A stretch of DNA of 30,189 nucleotides, taken from positions 1-30,189 of the forward strand of contig JBATDG010000049.1 in assembly GCA_049663345.1 (NCBI GenBank), given 5' to 3'. The notes below the pieces were generated by a model. The model was not told where the DNA came from. It was given only the letters and a program-made list of their open reading frames with translations, and did not search any database. The translations under genes were made by a program, and so were the position numbers. How positions within the stretch are numbered: position 1 is the stretch's first letter; each line of letters starts with the position of its first letter. Shown piece by piece: positions 1 to 7,443 of this stretch. Origin of the DNA: SZUA-365 sp049663345 (GTDB taxonomy: Bacteria > Bacteroidota > Ignavibacteria > SZUA-365).

Positions 1-70
1 CGTGGAGCTGGCGCTCCACGGTCCTGCTCCCTGCCGCGCCGTAGTTCCGCGAAGCGGGACGAAGGCGGGT
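1..70. repeat. Palindromic intergenic repeat at window edge
   Basis: Bases 1-8 and 13-20 form a perfect 8-bp inverted repeat around a TGGC loop. The following GC-rich part (about 40-70), with a CCGCGAAGCGGGAC-like core and GAAGGCGGGT tail, resembles the segment at about 4536-4568, so this looks like a copy of a dispersed repeat. No T-run follows the hairpin, so I do not call it a terminator. Confidence 0.5.
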
Positions 71-149
71 GTGCCTCTCCGTTGCTATCTTCCACGGATT
101 CCCCTACTTTATACAGTCTTTATCCTCTGTTACACTGAGCATTCGCAGT

Positions 150-1256
150 ATGGCCGATTCTTCCCATAGCTCCACGGGACTCCTCGCGTTCCTTTTCATT
201 TTTGCGCTTGCAGTAGTGTTTACTGTCAGTATGCAGCAGACGGTTATCAAGGGCTCCATTGACGCGATGTTTCCGAATTACCAGTTCATCACCGATATAC
301 TGCCGGGTGAGTGGATTGTCATGAGCCGCGATCTGTCGCCGAAGGATGAATTCAATACGCAGCGCGATAAACTCAACGATATCTTTTTCAAGCTGCGAAA
401 CAAAGAATTCGATGCTGATCCGACAATCAGCTATCTGAGGGGCAAAAAGGCGCTGCGCGAATACACGATGAACAATGAGCAGACGGTGTATTTCATCAAT
501 CCGTACATCGCGTTTTTCCCGATGCACATTTTCCTTGGCGGATTGATTGCCTTTCTGATATCGATGTATCTCCCGGCAGGCAGCAGTCTGGCATGGATAC
601 GCGCGAAGCTGATGCGGGAGTACGAGCGAGTGGGTTCCCTGCTCGAAAAACAGTTCGATGCACATGGAGTCGACTTCAGCCAGCTTTTCAAAATCTCCCG
701 AATTGAGCGCGAGCAGTTTTTACGCTTCACCACACTGCCGCAGGTCGTGGTTACGGAGGTGGAGGACTACATATCGCTGAAGCGGTATGTGGAGAAGCAG
801 TCACGAAATTTCCTCATGCCGGTGATGTTCTACTTCCGTTATCGAATCTCGGCCTCGTACGGCAACCTGATCCAGGGACTCGTTTCGGGCGGCGCCGCAA
901 TTCTGATCTTTGTTATCGGACTCCGCGGTCTGAAACTCATTCCCCAGGAAGAGCCCTCGCTTATTCTCATGGCGCTTTCCATTGAGTTCATTCTTCTGAT
1001 CGTGCTGATGATTACCTTCGCCGGTTCGGCGCAGGAGGAGCGCCTCGACCGAGTGGTAAAGGAACTCGAGGCCGAACAACGGGATGCCATCAGGCATCAG
1101 ACGGATACGATTCAGGAAGTGCTCGGCGGCGGACGCGGATCCGGGGGTGGCGGGAACGTGACAGGCGACAGTCTTTCAGAATATGAGGAGCAGCGGCTCC
1201 TCGATGAGGTTCTGAGTCTGATGCTGAAGGAAGCCGAACGGAAGCGGAGCGTGTAA
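150..1256 (+). CDS. Four-helix membrane protein paired with STAND ATPase
   Basis: I do not recognise the family. With the ATG at 150 the protein has 368 residues. There are four predicted transmembrane segments at about 11-27, 120-141, 243-260 and 270-291. Between helices 1 and 2 is a charged region of about 90 residues, and between helices 2 and 3 a charged region of about 100 residues. A glycine-rich linker lies at about 325-336 and an acidic helical tail follows. The reading frame is open back to a GTG at 69, but that start lies in the upstream palindromic repeat and adds an unconvincing N-terminus, so I prefer 150. The ribosome binding site is weak either way. The stop codon abuts the GTG of the downstream ATPase, so the two are almost certainly translated together. 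The helix layout would place the charged middle region and the tail on the same side, where they could contact the ATPase; that is inference. Confidence 0.75.
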   Translation: MADSSHSSTGLLAFLFIFALAVVFTVSMQQTVIKGSIDAMFPNYQFITDILPGEWIVMSRDLSPKDEFNTQRDKLNDIFFKLRNKEFDADPTISYLRGKKALREYTMNNEQTVYFINPYIAFFPMHIFLGGLIAFLISMYLPAGSSLAWIRAKLMREYERVGSLLEKQFDAHGVDFSQLFKISRIEREQFLRFTTLPQVVVTEVEDYISLKRYVEKQSRNFLMPVMFYFRYRISASYGNLIQGLVSGGAAILIFVIGLRGLKLIPQEEPSLILMALSIEFILLIVLMITFAGSAQEERLDRVVKELEAEQRDAIRHQTDTIQEVLGGGRGSGGGGNVTGDSLSEYEEQRLLDEVLSLMLKEAERKRSV

Positions 1257-3299
1257 GTGCATAGTGATCAGATCTACATTCCGCGTCCCGAAATAACGGA
1301 CACCTTCGATCAGATACTCGACCGCTGCGCCGAGGAGGGCCTGCAGGTTGTGTGGCTCCAGGGTGATTCGGGTCAGGGAAAAACCTGTTTTCTCCGAAAT
1401 TTTCTTGAGAAATCACGTGGACGCGCAATCGTCTCTTATGCGCATTGTTCCTCGCCTCTGGGGAATCAATCGACCAACATTCTCAAACCCTATCAACCTC
1501 TGAAGGATTTGTTTGAGGATCTGCTGGCCAATCAGGGCAACCAACGGCGGAAGCTGAACCTCATCAAGAACATATCGCTCACCGTGCTGGCCATGGTGCC
1601 AATCGTGGGTGAAGTGGCCTATGGCGTGAAGGAGATCCGCCGTGACTTGAGCGAATTCAAGAAAGGCAACCGCGAAGTCGATTTCTCGAATTTCGTGCGC
1701 GAGTATCTTAGGGATCTTCAGGCGATAGCGGAAGAATCTCCAGTGCTGCTCATACTCGATGACGTGCAGTGGGCGGATGTTCCAACCATCGAAGCGCTCC
1801 GTCAATTGTTTGGCGATGAGCAGTACCGCAAGGCGCGCATTACTGTCGTGCTGAGCACGCGACGCGATGAGCTGCAGACGATACCGGAACTGCTGTCTAT
1901 CTACGCGCAGTTTTCGCAGCAGCTTTTTTCAAGAGACATCACTCTTCCGCCCTTCGATTCGATGCAGATCCGCGATTTCTACTCAATGCGGTTTCCGCTC
2001 AGTCCCCAGCAGCCGGATCTCCTGCTCTGGCTTGAACAGAAAACCGGCGGGAATCCGTTTTTTCTGCAATCCTATGTGCAGCATTTGCTGGTAGAAAATC
2101 TGATTGATGTACGCGGGCTCGTCAGTGGAGACATCGAATCCTATCGCGGTCTCCCGGCAGAAATACGGCTGGTCACCAACTGGCTGATGAAAGCGCTGGA
2201 AGAGGGCGACCTCACCCTGCTGCTCACAGCGTCCATACTCGGCTACCAATTCTCCCTTCACGAATTGATGCATCTTACTCAGCGGCCGTCGCTCGAACTG
2301 ATTCGGGCACTGCGCCGCATCAGGACCTCCCACGGCATAGTCGAACCGATAGGCTTCCGCCTTATCAACGGCAAGGAATCCACAGTCTTCCATTTCACCC
2401 AGCACGCCATTCACACAGCGCTCTACAACGAGCTCACTGCGGAGGAAAAGGAAGCGCTGCACCGAATGACCGCGCATTATCTCAATGACCTGCGGCTGGC
2501 GCATCGCGATGATTCGGACGTGCAGAATTCCGTCGCCTCGGCGCTTATGCTGCACTCGCGTCTCGGACACGAGCCTGAGCTTGAGTATCAGTCCATTCTC
2601 ATGAAGGCGCAGCACACCTCTGAAAAACTCGACGAAGCGGAGATCATGGAGCAGCTCCGGCAGCTTTCGCCCGAACTCGGCCTCCCTATCGAGCAGATCA
2701 TGGAGACTTACCAGCAGGCCATGCAGCTCGCACCGTTCAAAACGCATCACGCCGCACGTGAATCCGTGGTTCTCAGTATGCCGCAGGAAGAGCGCGAAGG
2801 CGACAGTACGACGATCTTTCTCTTCCGCGTCATCGGCATGCTCAATCGCGAAAATGCGGCCGAAGCACATGTGCTGCTGGAGATGCACATCAACCGTGCG
2901 GAAAGACGGGGACAGCTCCTGCATCCGCTTGTCTACATTCTATATGCGATCACCAGCCAAATGCTCGGCCGCAGCACCGAACAAGCCCTGCGTTCTCTCG
3001 GCACGGCCGCAGCTCGCACGGGACATCCAACCTACGAGGCCTTCGCCCGTCTGGGACAGGCGCTCTTTATTCTCGACGATGACCTGTTGGTGCTGGAGGC
3101 ATTAAAAGAAGCGGCCGCATATCACGGCCGCCACAAGGGAGTGATCCACACGTTGACGGCATGGATCGTAAAAACACGATTCAGCGATCGGGCGGATTTC
3201 GCCGCCATTCTCGCCGCACATCCGCTTTCGCCACACTTGCCGGAAGCTTTCGCGCAGCAGTATCCCAAGACTGCCGCGGTGCTTCACAAGCACAGCTGA
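1257..3299 (+). CDS. STAND/AAA_16-type ATPase with helical C-terminal region
   Basis: This 680-residue protein starts at a GTG immediately after the preceding stop codon. Walker A is GDSGQGKT (36-43) and Walker B with its acidic pair is VLLILDD (163-169), followed by VQWAD. A sensor-like STRRDE lies near 200 and a TGGNPFF motif near 264. This layout matches the AAA_16/STAND ATPases found in signalling proteins such as LuxR-type regulators and adenylate cyclases. No DNA-binding or cyclase domain is present. The C-terminal 350 residues look all-helical and TPR-like, the usual sensor region of STAND proteins. Residues 105-123 are unusually hydrophobic for a site between Walker A and B and might touch the membrane. 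STAND proteins act as ligand-triggered switches, and the adjacent membrane protein is the obvious partner. The actual role is unknown. Confidence 0.8.
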   Translation: MHSDQIYIPRPEITDTFDQILDRCAEEGLQVVWLQGDSGQGKTCFLRNFLEKSRGRAIVSYAHCSSPLGNQSTNILKPYQPLKDLFEDLLANQGNQRRKLNLIKNISLTVLAMVPIVGEVAYGVKEIRRDLSEFKKGNREVDFSNFVREYLRDLQAIAEESPVLLILDDVQWADVPTIEALRQLFGDEQYRKARITVVLSTRRDELQTIPELLSIYAQFSQQLFSRDITLPPFDSMQIRDFYSMRFPLSPQQPDLLLWLEQKTGGNPFFLQSYVQHLLVENLIDVRGLVSGDIESYRGLPAEIRLVTNWLMKALEEGDLTLLLTASILGYQFSLHELMHLTQRPSLELIRALRRIRTSHGIVEPIGFRLINGKESTVFHFTQHAIHTALYNELTAEEKEALHRMTAHYLNDLRLAHRDDSDVQNSVASALMLHSRLGHEPELEYQSILMKAQHTSEKLDEAEIMEQLRQLSPELGLPIEQIMETYQQAMQLAPFKTHHAARESVVLSMPQEEREGDSTTIFLFRVIGMLNRENAAEAHVLLEMHINRAERRGQLLHPLVYILYAITSQMLGRSTEQALRSLGTAAARTGHPTYEAFARLGQALFILDDDLLVLEALKEAAAYHGRHKGVIHTLTAWIVKTRFSDRADFAAILAAHPLSPHLPEAFAQQYPKTAAVLHKHS

Positions 3300-3302
3300 C
3301 GG

Positions 3303-3716
3303 CTACATCAGTTCAGTACCCGTAAAAAAGTAATTGACCTCGTACGAAGCGGTCTCTTCGGCATCGGAGCCGTGCACCACATTGCGTTCGATGCTCGTGG
3401 CCATGTCGCGGCGAATGGTGCCCGGATCAGCGTTCTCGGGATTCGTCGCACCCATCAGCGAACGCCAGCGAACGATCGCGTTCTCGCCTTCAAGCGCCAT
3501 GAGCACCACGGGACCCGAAGTCATGAAGGTCATGAGGGAATTGAAAAACGGACGTTCGCGATGCACATAGTAGAAGCCTTCGGCCTTGGTCTGCGTCATG
3601 TGTTCCATGCGCATGCCGACGATGCGCAGGCCTTCCTGCTCGATGCGCTTGACGACTTCGCCGACGAGTCCCGCCGCCACGCCATCCGGCTTCACAATTG
3701 CGAGTGTTCTTTGCAT
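3303..3716 (-). CDS. ndk: Nucleoside diphosphate kinase
   Basis: The 137-residue protein has the full length of a bacterial NDK, which moves the gamma phosphate from ATP to NDPs through a phosphohistidine. The N-terminal motif TLAIVKPDGV contains the conserved Lys9. The active-site histidine is His115 in RNVVHGSDA, and the ATNPENADPGTIR loop matches the family closely. A good ribosome binding site (AAGGA) precedes the ATG. The gene converges on the STAND ATPase gene with only three bases between the two stop codons. Upstream lies the UPF0316 gene on the same strand, separated by a 144-base gap that holds a repeat. Confidence 0.97.
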   Translation of the reverse strand: MQRTLAIVKPDGVAAGLVGEVVKRIEQEGLRIVGMRMEHMTQTKAEGFYYVHRERPFFNSLMTFMTSGPVVLMALEGENAIVRWRSLMGATNPENADPGTIRRDMATSIERNVVHGSDAEETASYEVNYFFTGTELM

Positions 3717-3770
3717 TGTTGTAATCCTTGTTTGTTGTTGAGAAATTATTTTGAAAGTTGTTTCCGTTGA

Positions 3771-3860
3771 GATGGCTGATAGCTGATGACTAATGGCTGA
3801 TTATCAGCTATGAGCTATCAGCTATCAGCCATAAGCCATTAGCCATGAGCCATTAGCCAT
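3771..3860. repeat. AGCCAT/AGCTAT tandem array with long inverted repeat
   Basis: The gap between ndk and the UPF0316 gene is built from short variants of ATTAGCCAT and TATCAGCT. A perfect 16-bp inverted repeat pairs ATGGCTGATAGCTGAT (3772-3787) with its complement at 3817-3832. The array then continues to the last base before the UPF0316 stop codon. It could fold into a hairpin between the two genes, but no T-run makes it a classical terminator. Confidence 0.8.
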
Positions 3861-4376
3861 TTATTTCCGTGCGCCGTGGAGGAATCCGCGATACAGCATC
3901 GCATTCTGAATCGAAATAAACGCCTTCGGATCGATACTGTCGATAATTTTCTGAAATTCCCGCAGACGGCTGCGTTTGATCATCGATGTGATAATCGCCA
4001 TGCCGCCTGTGCCGCCCTCCCCGGGAATAATCGTCACGCCGAAGAGGTTTTTTCGGAGTATATCTGCAATTTCATCCGTATTGTGACGGGATATCACGTA
4101 GATCTGGTGAAATCCGATTGCGAGCTTCTGCTCAATCATGATTCCGACCCAGGTCCCGACCGCGAAGCCGAGAGCATAGCCGGCGATATTATAGGGATTG
4201 TCCAGTTGTGCGAAAATCTGCCGTATCGCTATCACCCAGATCAGCGATTCGAAGAGTCCGACTAAAGGGGCTAACCCTTTCTTTCCCTGTACGGTAAATA
4301 GTGTTCGCATCGTACCCAGCGACACATCACCGATGCGCAGCATAAATATCATCAGGGCACTGAAAACTAATTCCAT
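3861..4376 (-). CDS. UPF0316/DUF2179 family membrane protein
   Basis: The 171-residue protein begins with about three hydrophobic helices. The first contains FMLRIGDVSLGTMRTLF, a pattern typical of the UPF0316 (DUF5698/DUF2179) family. It ends with a soluble domain of about 65 residues with the IIPGEGGTGG segment and the SIDPKAFISIQNA segment typical of DUF2179. The family is widespread in bacteria and its function is not established; ligand sensing by the DUF2179 domain has been suggested. The length is normal and the frame intact. It may share a transcript with ndk, although the palindromic array lies between them. Confidence 0.88.
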   Translation of the reverse strand: MELVFSALMIFMLRIGDVSLGTMRTLFTVQGKKGLAPLVGLFESLIWVIAIRQIFAQLDNPYNIAGYALGFAVGTWVGIMIEQKLAIGFHQIYVISRHNTDEIADILRKNLFGVTIIPGEGGTGGMAIITSMIKRSRLREFQKIIDSIDPKAFISIQNAMLYRGFLHGARK

Positions 4377-4710
4377 GATCCATCTTTTTTATTCAACAAG
4401 CCGAACCCCTAATTTACGCATCATTCGGGGAAAGAGAAAATCGGGGCAAGGAGGATGAGCGGGCTCGTCGAAGAGTAACCACGGATTACACAGATTACAC
4501 AGATTGGATTTTTGGAGGATGAGCCTTCCCGTCTCCGTCCCGCAGCGCGGGACTACGCCGAGGCGGGTAGGCTCGTCGAAGAGTAACCACGGATTACACA
4601 GATTACACGGATTGGATTTTTGGAGGATGAGCTGGCTTGTCCAAACGGAACGATTCGCCCTCGTATCCGTGTTTTTCTGGAATATCATCATATTCGCAAG
4701 GAACTCAATC
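4377..4710. repeat. 334-base gap with two direct copies of GGATTACACAGATT repeat
   Basis: Two 62-bp copies lie at 4463-4524 and 4571-4632 and differ at one base. Each runs from GCTCGTCGAAGAGTAACC through GGATTACACAGATTACAC to GGAGGATGAGC. They are 108 bases apart. Between them is a GC-rich palindromic stretch (about 4536-4568, CCCGCAGCGCGGG core). Inverted copies lie beyond the superoxide dismutase gene at 5518-5663. Reading frames across this element encode only translated repeat. The last 80 bases (4633-4710) are unique and should hold the dismutase promoter. I see no convincing -35/-10 pair there, but an AAGGA ribosome binding site lies at about 4697-4701. Confidence 0.85.
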
Positions 4711-5448
4711 ATGTCAAATACACGCCGCGATTTTATTAAAGTCAGTGCAGCCGCTGCCGGACTCTCGATGCTCGCACCCTTCACCGGTATCGCCGGAAAA
4801 CTTGATCGGGAGCAGTCGCGCCTGTTTACGCCACCTGTGGACGACAATGGTACATACACGCTTTCTCCACTCCCGTATGCCTACAATGCCCTGGAACCGT
4901 ATATCGACGAACAGACAATGCGTCTGCACCATGATGCGCATCATGCAGGGTATGTCAAGGGACTCAACGCCGCACTCGCCGCCATGGCCGATGCCCGCGC
5001 GAAAGGCGACTACGCTCTCATCGATCGGCTTGCGCAGAAGGCTGCATTCAATGGTTCGGGACATATCCTTCACGAAATATTCTGGAAAAACATGGCCCCG
5101 GCGGGAACAGGCGGGAAACCGGAGGGCGCTCTGCTCAATCAGATTAACAAGGATTTCGGCTCCGCCAGTGCAATGAATGCGCAGTTCTCGGCAACCGCCA
5201 AAAGTGTGGAAGGTTCAGGCTGGGGAATTCTAGCTTGGGAACCGCTCGGGAAGCGCCTCGTCGTGCTGCAGGCGGAAAAACATCAGAATCTCACCCAGTG
5301 GGGCGCCATTCCTCTCCTTGTGGTCGACGTGTGGGAGCACGCCTACTATCTGAAATATCAAAACAAACGCGGCGACTACGTCGACAACTTCTTCAAGGTA
5401 GTGAATTGGAACGATGTCGCGCAGCGTTTCGACGCCGTCTCTATGTAG
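4711..5448 (+). CDS. sod: Tat-exported Fe/Mn superoxide dismutase
   Basis: With the ATG at 4711 (ribosome binding site AAGGA) the protein has 245 residues. It starts with a twin-arginine signal, TRRDFIK at 4-10, then a moderately hydrophobic alanine-rich stretch to about residue 28. The enzyme domain follows. Its metal ligands by family alignment are His73 (LHHDAHH), His121 (LHEIFW), Asp206 and His210 (DVWEHAYY), with gateway Tyr81. Gly117 before HILH and Gln192 resemble Mn-type rather than Fe-type enzymes, but cambialistic use is possible. The enzyme converts superoxide to oxygen and peroxide. Export by Tat would place the folded, metal-loaded enzyme in the periplasm or on the cell envelope. 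The longer open frame back to 4504 only translates the upstream repeat. The gene stands alone and is bracketed by inverted repeat copies. Confidence 0.95.
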   Translation: MSNTRRDFIKVSAAAAGLSMLAPFTGIAGKLDREQSRLFTPPVDDNGTYTLSPLPYAYNALEPYIDEQTMRLHHDAHHAGYVKGLNAALAAMADARAKGDYALIDRLAQKAAFNGSGHILHEIFWKNMAPAGTGGKPEGALLNQINKDFGSASAMNAQFSATAKSVEGSGWGILAWEPLGKRLVVLQAEKHQNLTQWGAIPLLVVDVWEHAYYLKYQNKRGDYVDNFFKVVNWNDVAQRFDAVSM

Positions 5449-5676
5449 GAAAAAACCACCAAGACACGAAGTCAGCACGAAGGATTATTCAGGCGCCCCT
5501 CCCCGGGGCGCTTTCCTTAAAATCCAATCCGCGCAATCGGTGGGAACTCTTAGACGAGACGGACTGCCGCGTCGCAGCCCGATACTGCGGAACGTAGATG
5601 GGACGGCTCATCCTCTAAAAATCCAATCTGCGTAATCCGTGTAATCTGTGGTTACTCCTCGACCAGACGGACCTGC
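5449..5676. repeat. Inverted copies of the GGATTACACAGATT repeat after sod
   Basis: A clear copy at about 5606-5663, read on the minus strand, matches the two copies upstream of the dismutase gene: GTAACCACAGATTACAC, then GATTGGATTTTT, then GAGGATGAGC. A degraded copy lies at about 5518-5557. Between them is a GC-rich stretch comparable to the spacer of the upstream pair. Just after the dismutase stop (about 5452-5482) is a separate ACCACCAAGACACGAAG-type element, which resembles another short repeat common in environmental genomes. Confidence 0.75.
5493..5518 (+). terminator. Probable terminator of the dismutase gene
   Basis: A 7-bp GC stem (GCGCCCC at 5493-5499 with GGGGCGC at 5505-5511) is followed by TTTCCTT. 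It lies 44 bases after the dismutase stop codon. The T-run is interrupted, so termination strength is uncertain. Confidence 0.55.
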
Positions 5677-7170
5677 TCACCTCTTCCCGAACACCTTCTC
5701 CGTGCTCGCGATGACCATAGCGGCAGCGGCATCGGAAGTGATGTTGGTGATGGTACGGCACATGTCGAGAATGCGGTCGACGCCGAGGATGAGCGCGATG
5801 CCGGTCTCGGGCACGCCGACGGAGCGCAGCACGATGATGAGCATGATGATGCCAACGCCAGGCACCGGCGCGGTACCGATTGAGGCCAGTGTCGCGGTGA
5901 GCACGACTGTCAGCTGCTGAGTGAATGTGAGGTCCATGCCGAAAACCTGCGCGATGAACACTGCAGCTACACCCTGATACAGCGCGGTGCCGTCCATATT
6001 TATCGTAGCGCCAAGTGGCAGCACAAAGCTCGTGATGGATTTCGGAACACCGATGTTCTCACAGCATTCCATGGTCACCGGCAAGGTGGCGGCGGAACTG
6101 CTGGTGGTGAAGGCCACAAGCTGTGCGGGACGCATTTCCCTCAAAAATGTCCGCAGCGGTACATCGCGTGCGAGTGTCTTGAGAATAATCGGATAAACGA
6201 CGAAGGTCTGAATTGCGAGTCCCCCGACCACCGCGACGATATACCAGATCAGCGTCTGAAGAATACCGAAGCCGAATTCGCTGATCGTGGCAGCGATGAG
6301 CGCGAACACTGCGTACGGGGCAATGATCATGACGAAATCCACCATCTTGATCATGGCGTCGCTCAGCGCATCGAAAAATCCGATAACCCTGTCGGCTTTC
6401 TCCTTTTCAATAAACAGCAGGGTGAGCCCCAGCAGCAGCGCGAAGAAAATGATCTGCAGCATTTCCGCTTCGGCCAGCGCTTGCATTACGTTCTTCGGGA
6501 CGAGATTCACCAGATAATCGACGAAATCCACAGAGATGTTCTGCTCGATTTTCGAAGCGGCGTCTTCCTCATAAGCTGCGAGCAGCCGGTCGCGCGCCAC
6601 CGTATCCATTCGTGTTCCGGGCTTTATAATGTTGCCGAGCGCCAGTCCGATGCTGATCGCCAGGGCAGTGGTAACGAGATAAAACGCGATGGTTTTCCCG
6701 CCGATGCGCGCCATCTTCGAAACGTCGTGAAGACTCGCCACCCCCACAAGCAGCGAAGCAAACACCAGTGGAATGGCGATCATCATTAACAGACGGATAA
6801 AAATATCGCCCAGCGGTTTTATCGCCGTCGCGATGGTCGTCTCCTTTTCCATGGAGCGAACGTCATCATACTGCTTCTCGCCGGATGCGGTTACCACGGT
6901 AACGCTCACCGGTCCGTCTGCGCGCTTCGTCAGCACGTGGAACAGATGCAGAATCTCAACCTGGTCCGCCGCGCCGAAGCGCCATTCACGCTCACCGTTC
7001 CGCAGCGTTACTTCCTTCCACTCCTGCATCGCGGCATCGCGGACGCTCCCTCCGTCATCCACCTTCAGCAGCAGCAGCTGCTGATCCACACTGAAAGCCA
7101 GGCCGAACAGGACCCCGAATAAAAGTCCGAGTAGAATCTGAATATGCAGAGCCGGTTTTCGGAATTTCAT
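5677..7170 (-). CDS. Dicarboxylate/amino acid:cation symporter (DAACS/SDF family)
   Basis: The 497-residue protein shows the glutamate transporter fold. The serine-rich hairpin tip is SSSAATLP (357-364). The NMDGTALYQG motif of TM7 is at 391-400. The substrate-binding TM8 region contains RILDMCRTITNITSDA near the C-terminus. It should import C4-dicarboxylates or acidic or neutral amino acids with Na+ or H+. Substrate cannot be read from sequence alone. Between the first helix (about 8-27) and the second (about 115-135) lies a hydrophilic insertion of about 80 residues. Ordinary bacterial GltP proteins of about 420 residues lack it, which explains the extra length. The gene follows amrS on the same strand, separated by a purine-rich array, so co-transcription is doubtful. 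Confidence 0.95.
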   Translation of the reverse strand: MKFRKPALHIQILLGLLFGVLFGLAFSVDQQLLLLKVDDGGSVRDAAMQEWKEVTLRNGEREWRFGAADQVEILHLFHVLTKRADGPVSVTVVTASGEKQYDDVRSMEKETTIATAIKPLGDIFIRLLMMIAIPLVFASLLVGVASLHDVSKMARIGGKTIAFYLVTTALAISIGLALGNIIKPGTRMDTVARDRLLAAYEEDAASKIEQNISVDFVDYLVNLVPKNVMQALAEAEMLQIIFFALLLGLTLLFIEKEKADRVIGFFDALSDAMIKMVDFVMIIAPYAVFALIAATISEFGFGILQTLIWYIVAVVGGLAIQTFVVYPIILKTLARDVPLRTFLREMRPAQLVAFTTSSSAATLPVTMECCENIGVPKSITSFVLPLGATINMDGTALYQGVAAVFIAQVFGMDLTFTQQLTVVLTATLASIGTAPVPGVGIIMLIIVLRSVGVPETGIALILGVDRILDMCRTITNITSDAAAAMVIASTEKVFGKR

Positions 7171-7199
7171 GCGGGTGTCCGTCAGTGTATTGGGCGAGT

Positions 7200-7443
7200 G
7201 CGGGTAAGATAGGGGAAATGAGGGGAAAAAGGGAAATGGGGGAGGAAGAAAGGGAATGAGGGAAATAATGGAAATCGGGCGAGGGGTATGGGGGCGAGGG
7301 AATGAAGGGAATGAGGGAAATAAGGGAAATGGGGCGGCAGGTATCGTGACGAGGGGAATGAGAGGAGGGAAATAAAGGCAATGAAGGAAATAAGGGAAAT
7401 TGAACGAGGGGTATGGGGACGTGGGGAATGAAGGGAATGAGGG
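7200..7443. repeat. Purine-rich GGGAATGAGGGAAATAA tandem array
   Basis: About 240 bases consist of variations on GGGAATGA, GGGAAATAA and GGGAAAT, nearly all purine on the plus strand. The units are irregular in length, with longer 50-70 base super-units seen by the recurrence of GGGGTATGGGG (about 7283 and 7410). The array separates the amrS stop codon from the symporter start codon. The minus-strand reading frames through it encode only Pro/Ser/Phe/Ile low-complexity peptides and are not genes. Confidence 0.9.

Noticed and set aside
1983..2924. 313-codon minus-strand frame
   Set aside because: Antisense shadow of the STAND ATPase, with histidine/arginine-rich composition and no domain.
4389..4859. 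156-codon minus-strand frame with repeated NLCNPWLLFDEP
   Set aside because: It is the translated dispersed repeat upstream of the dismutase gene and overlaps that gene.
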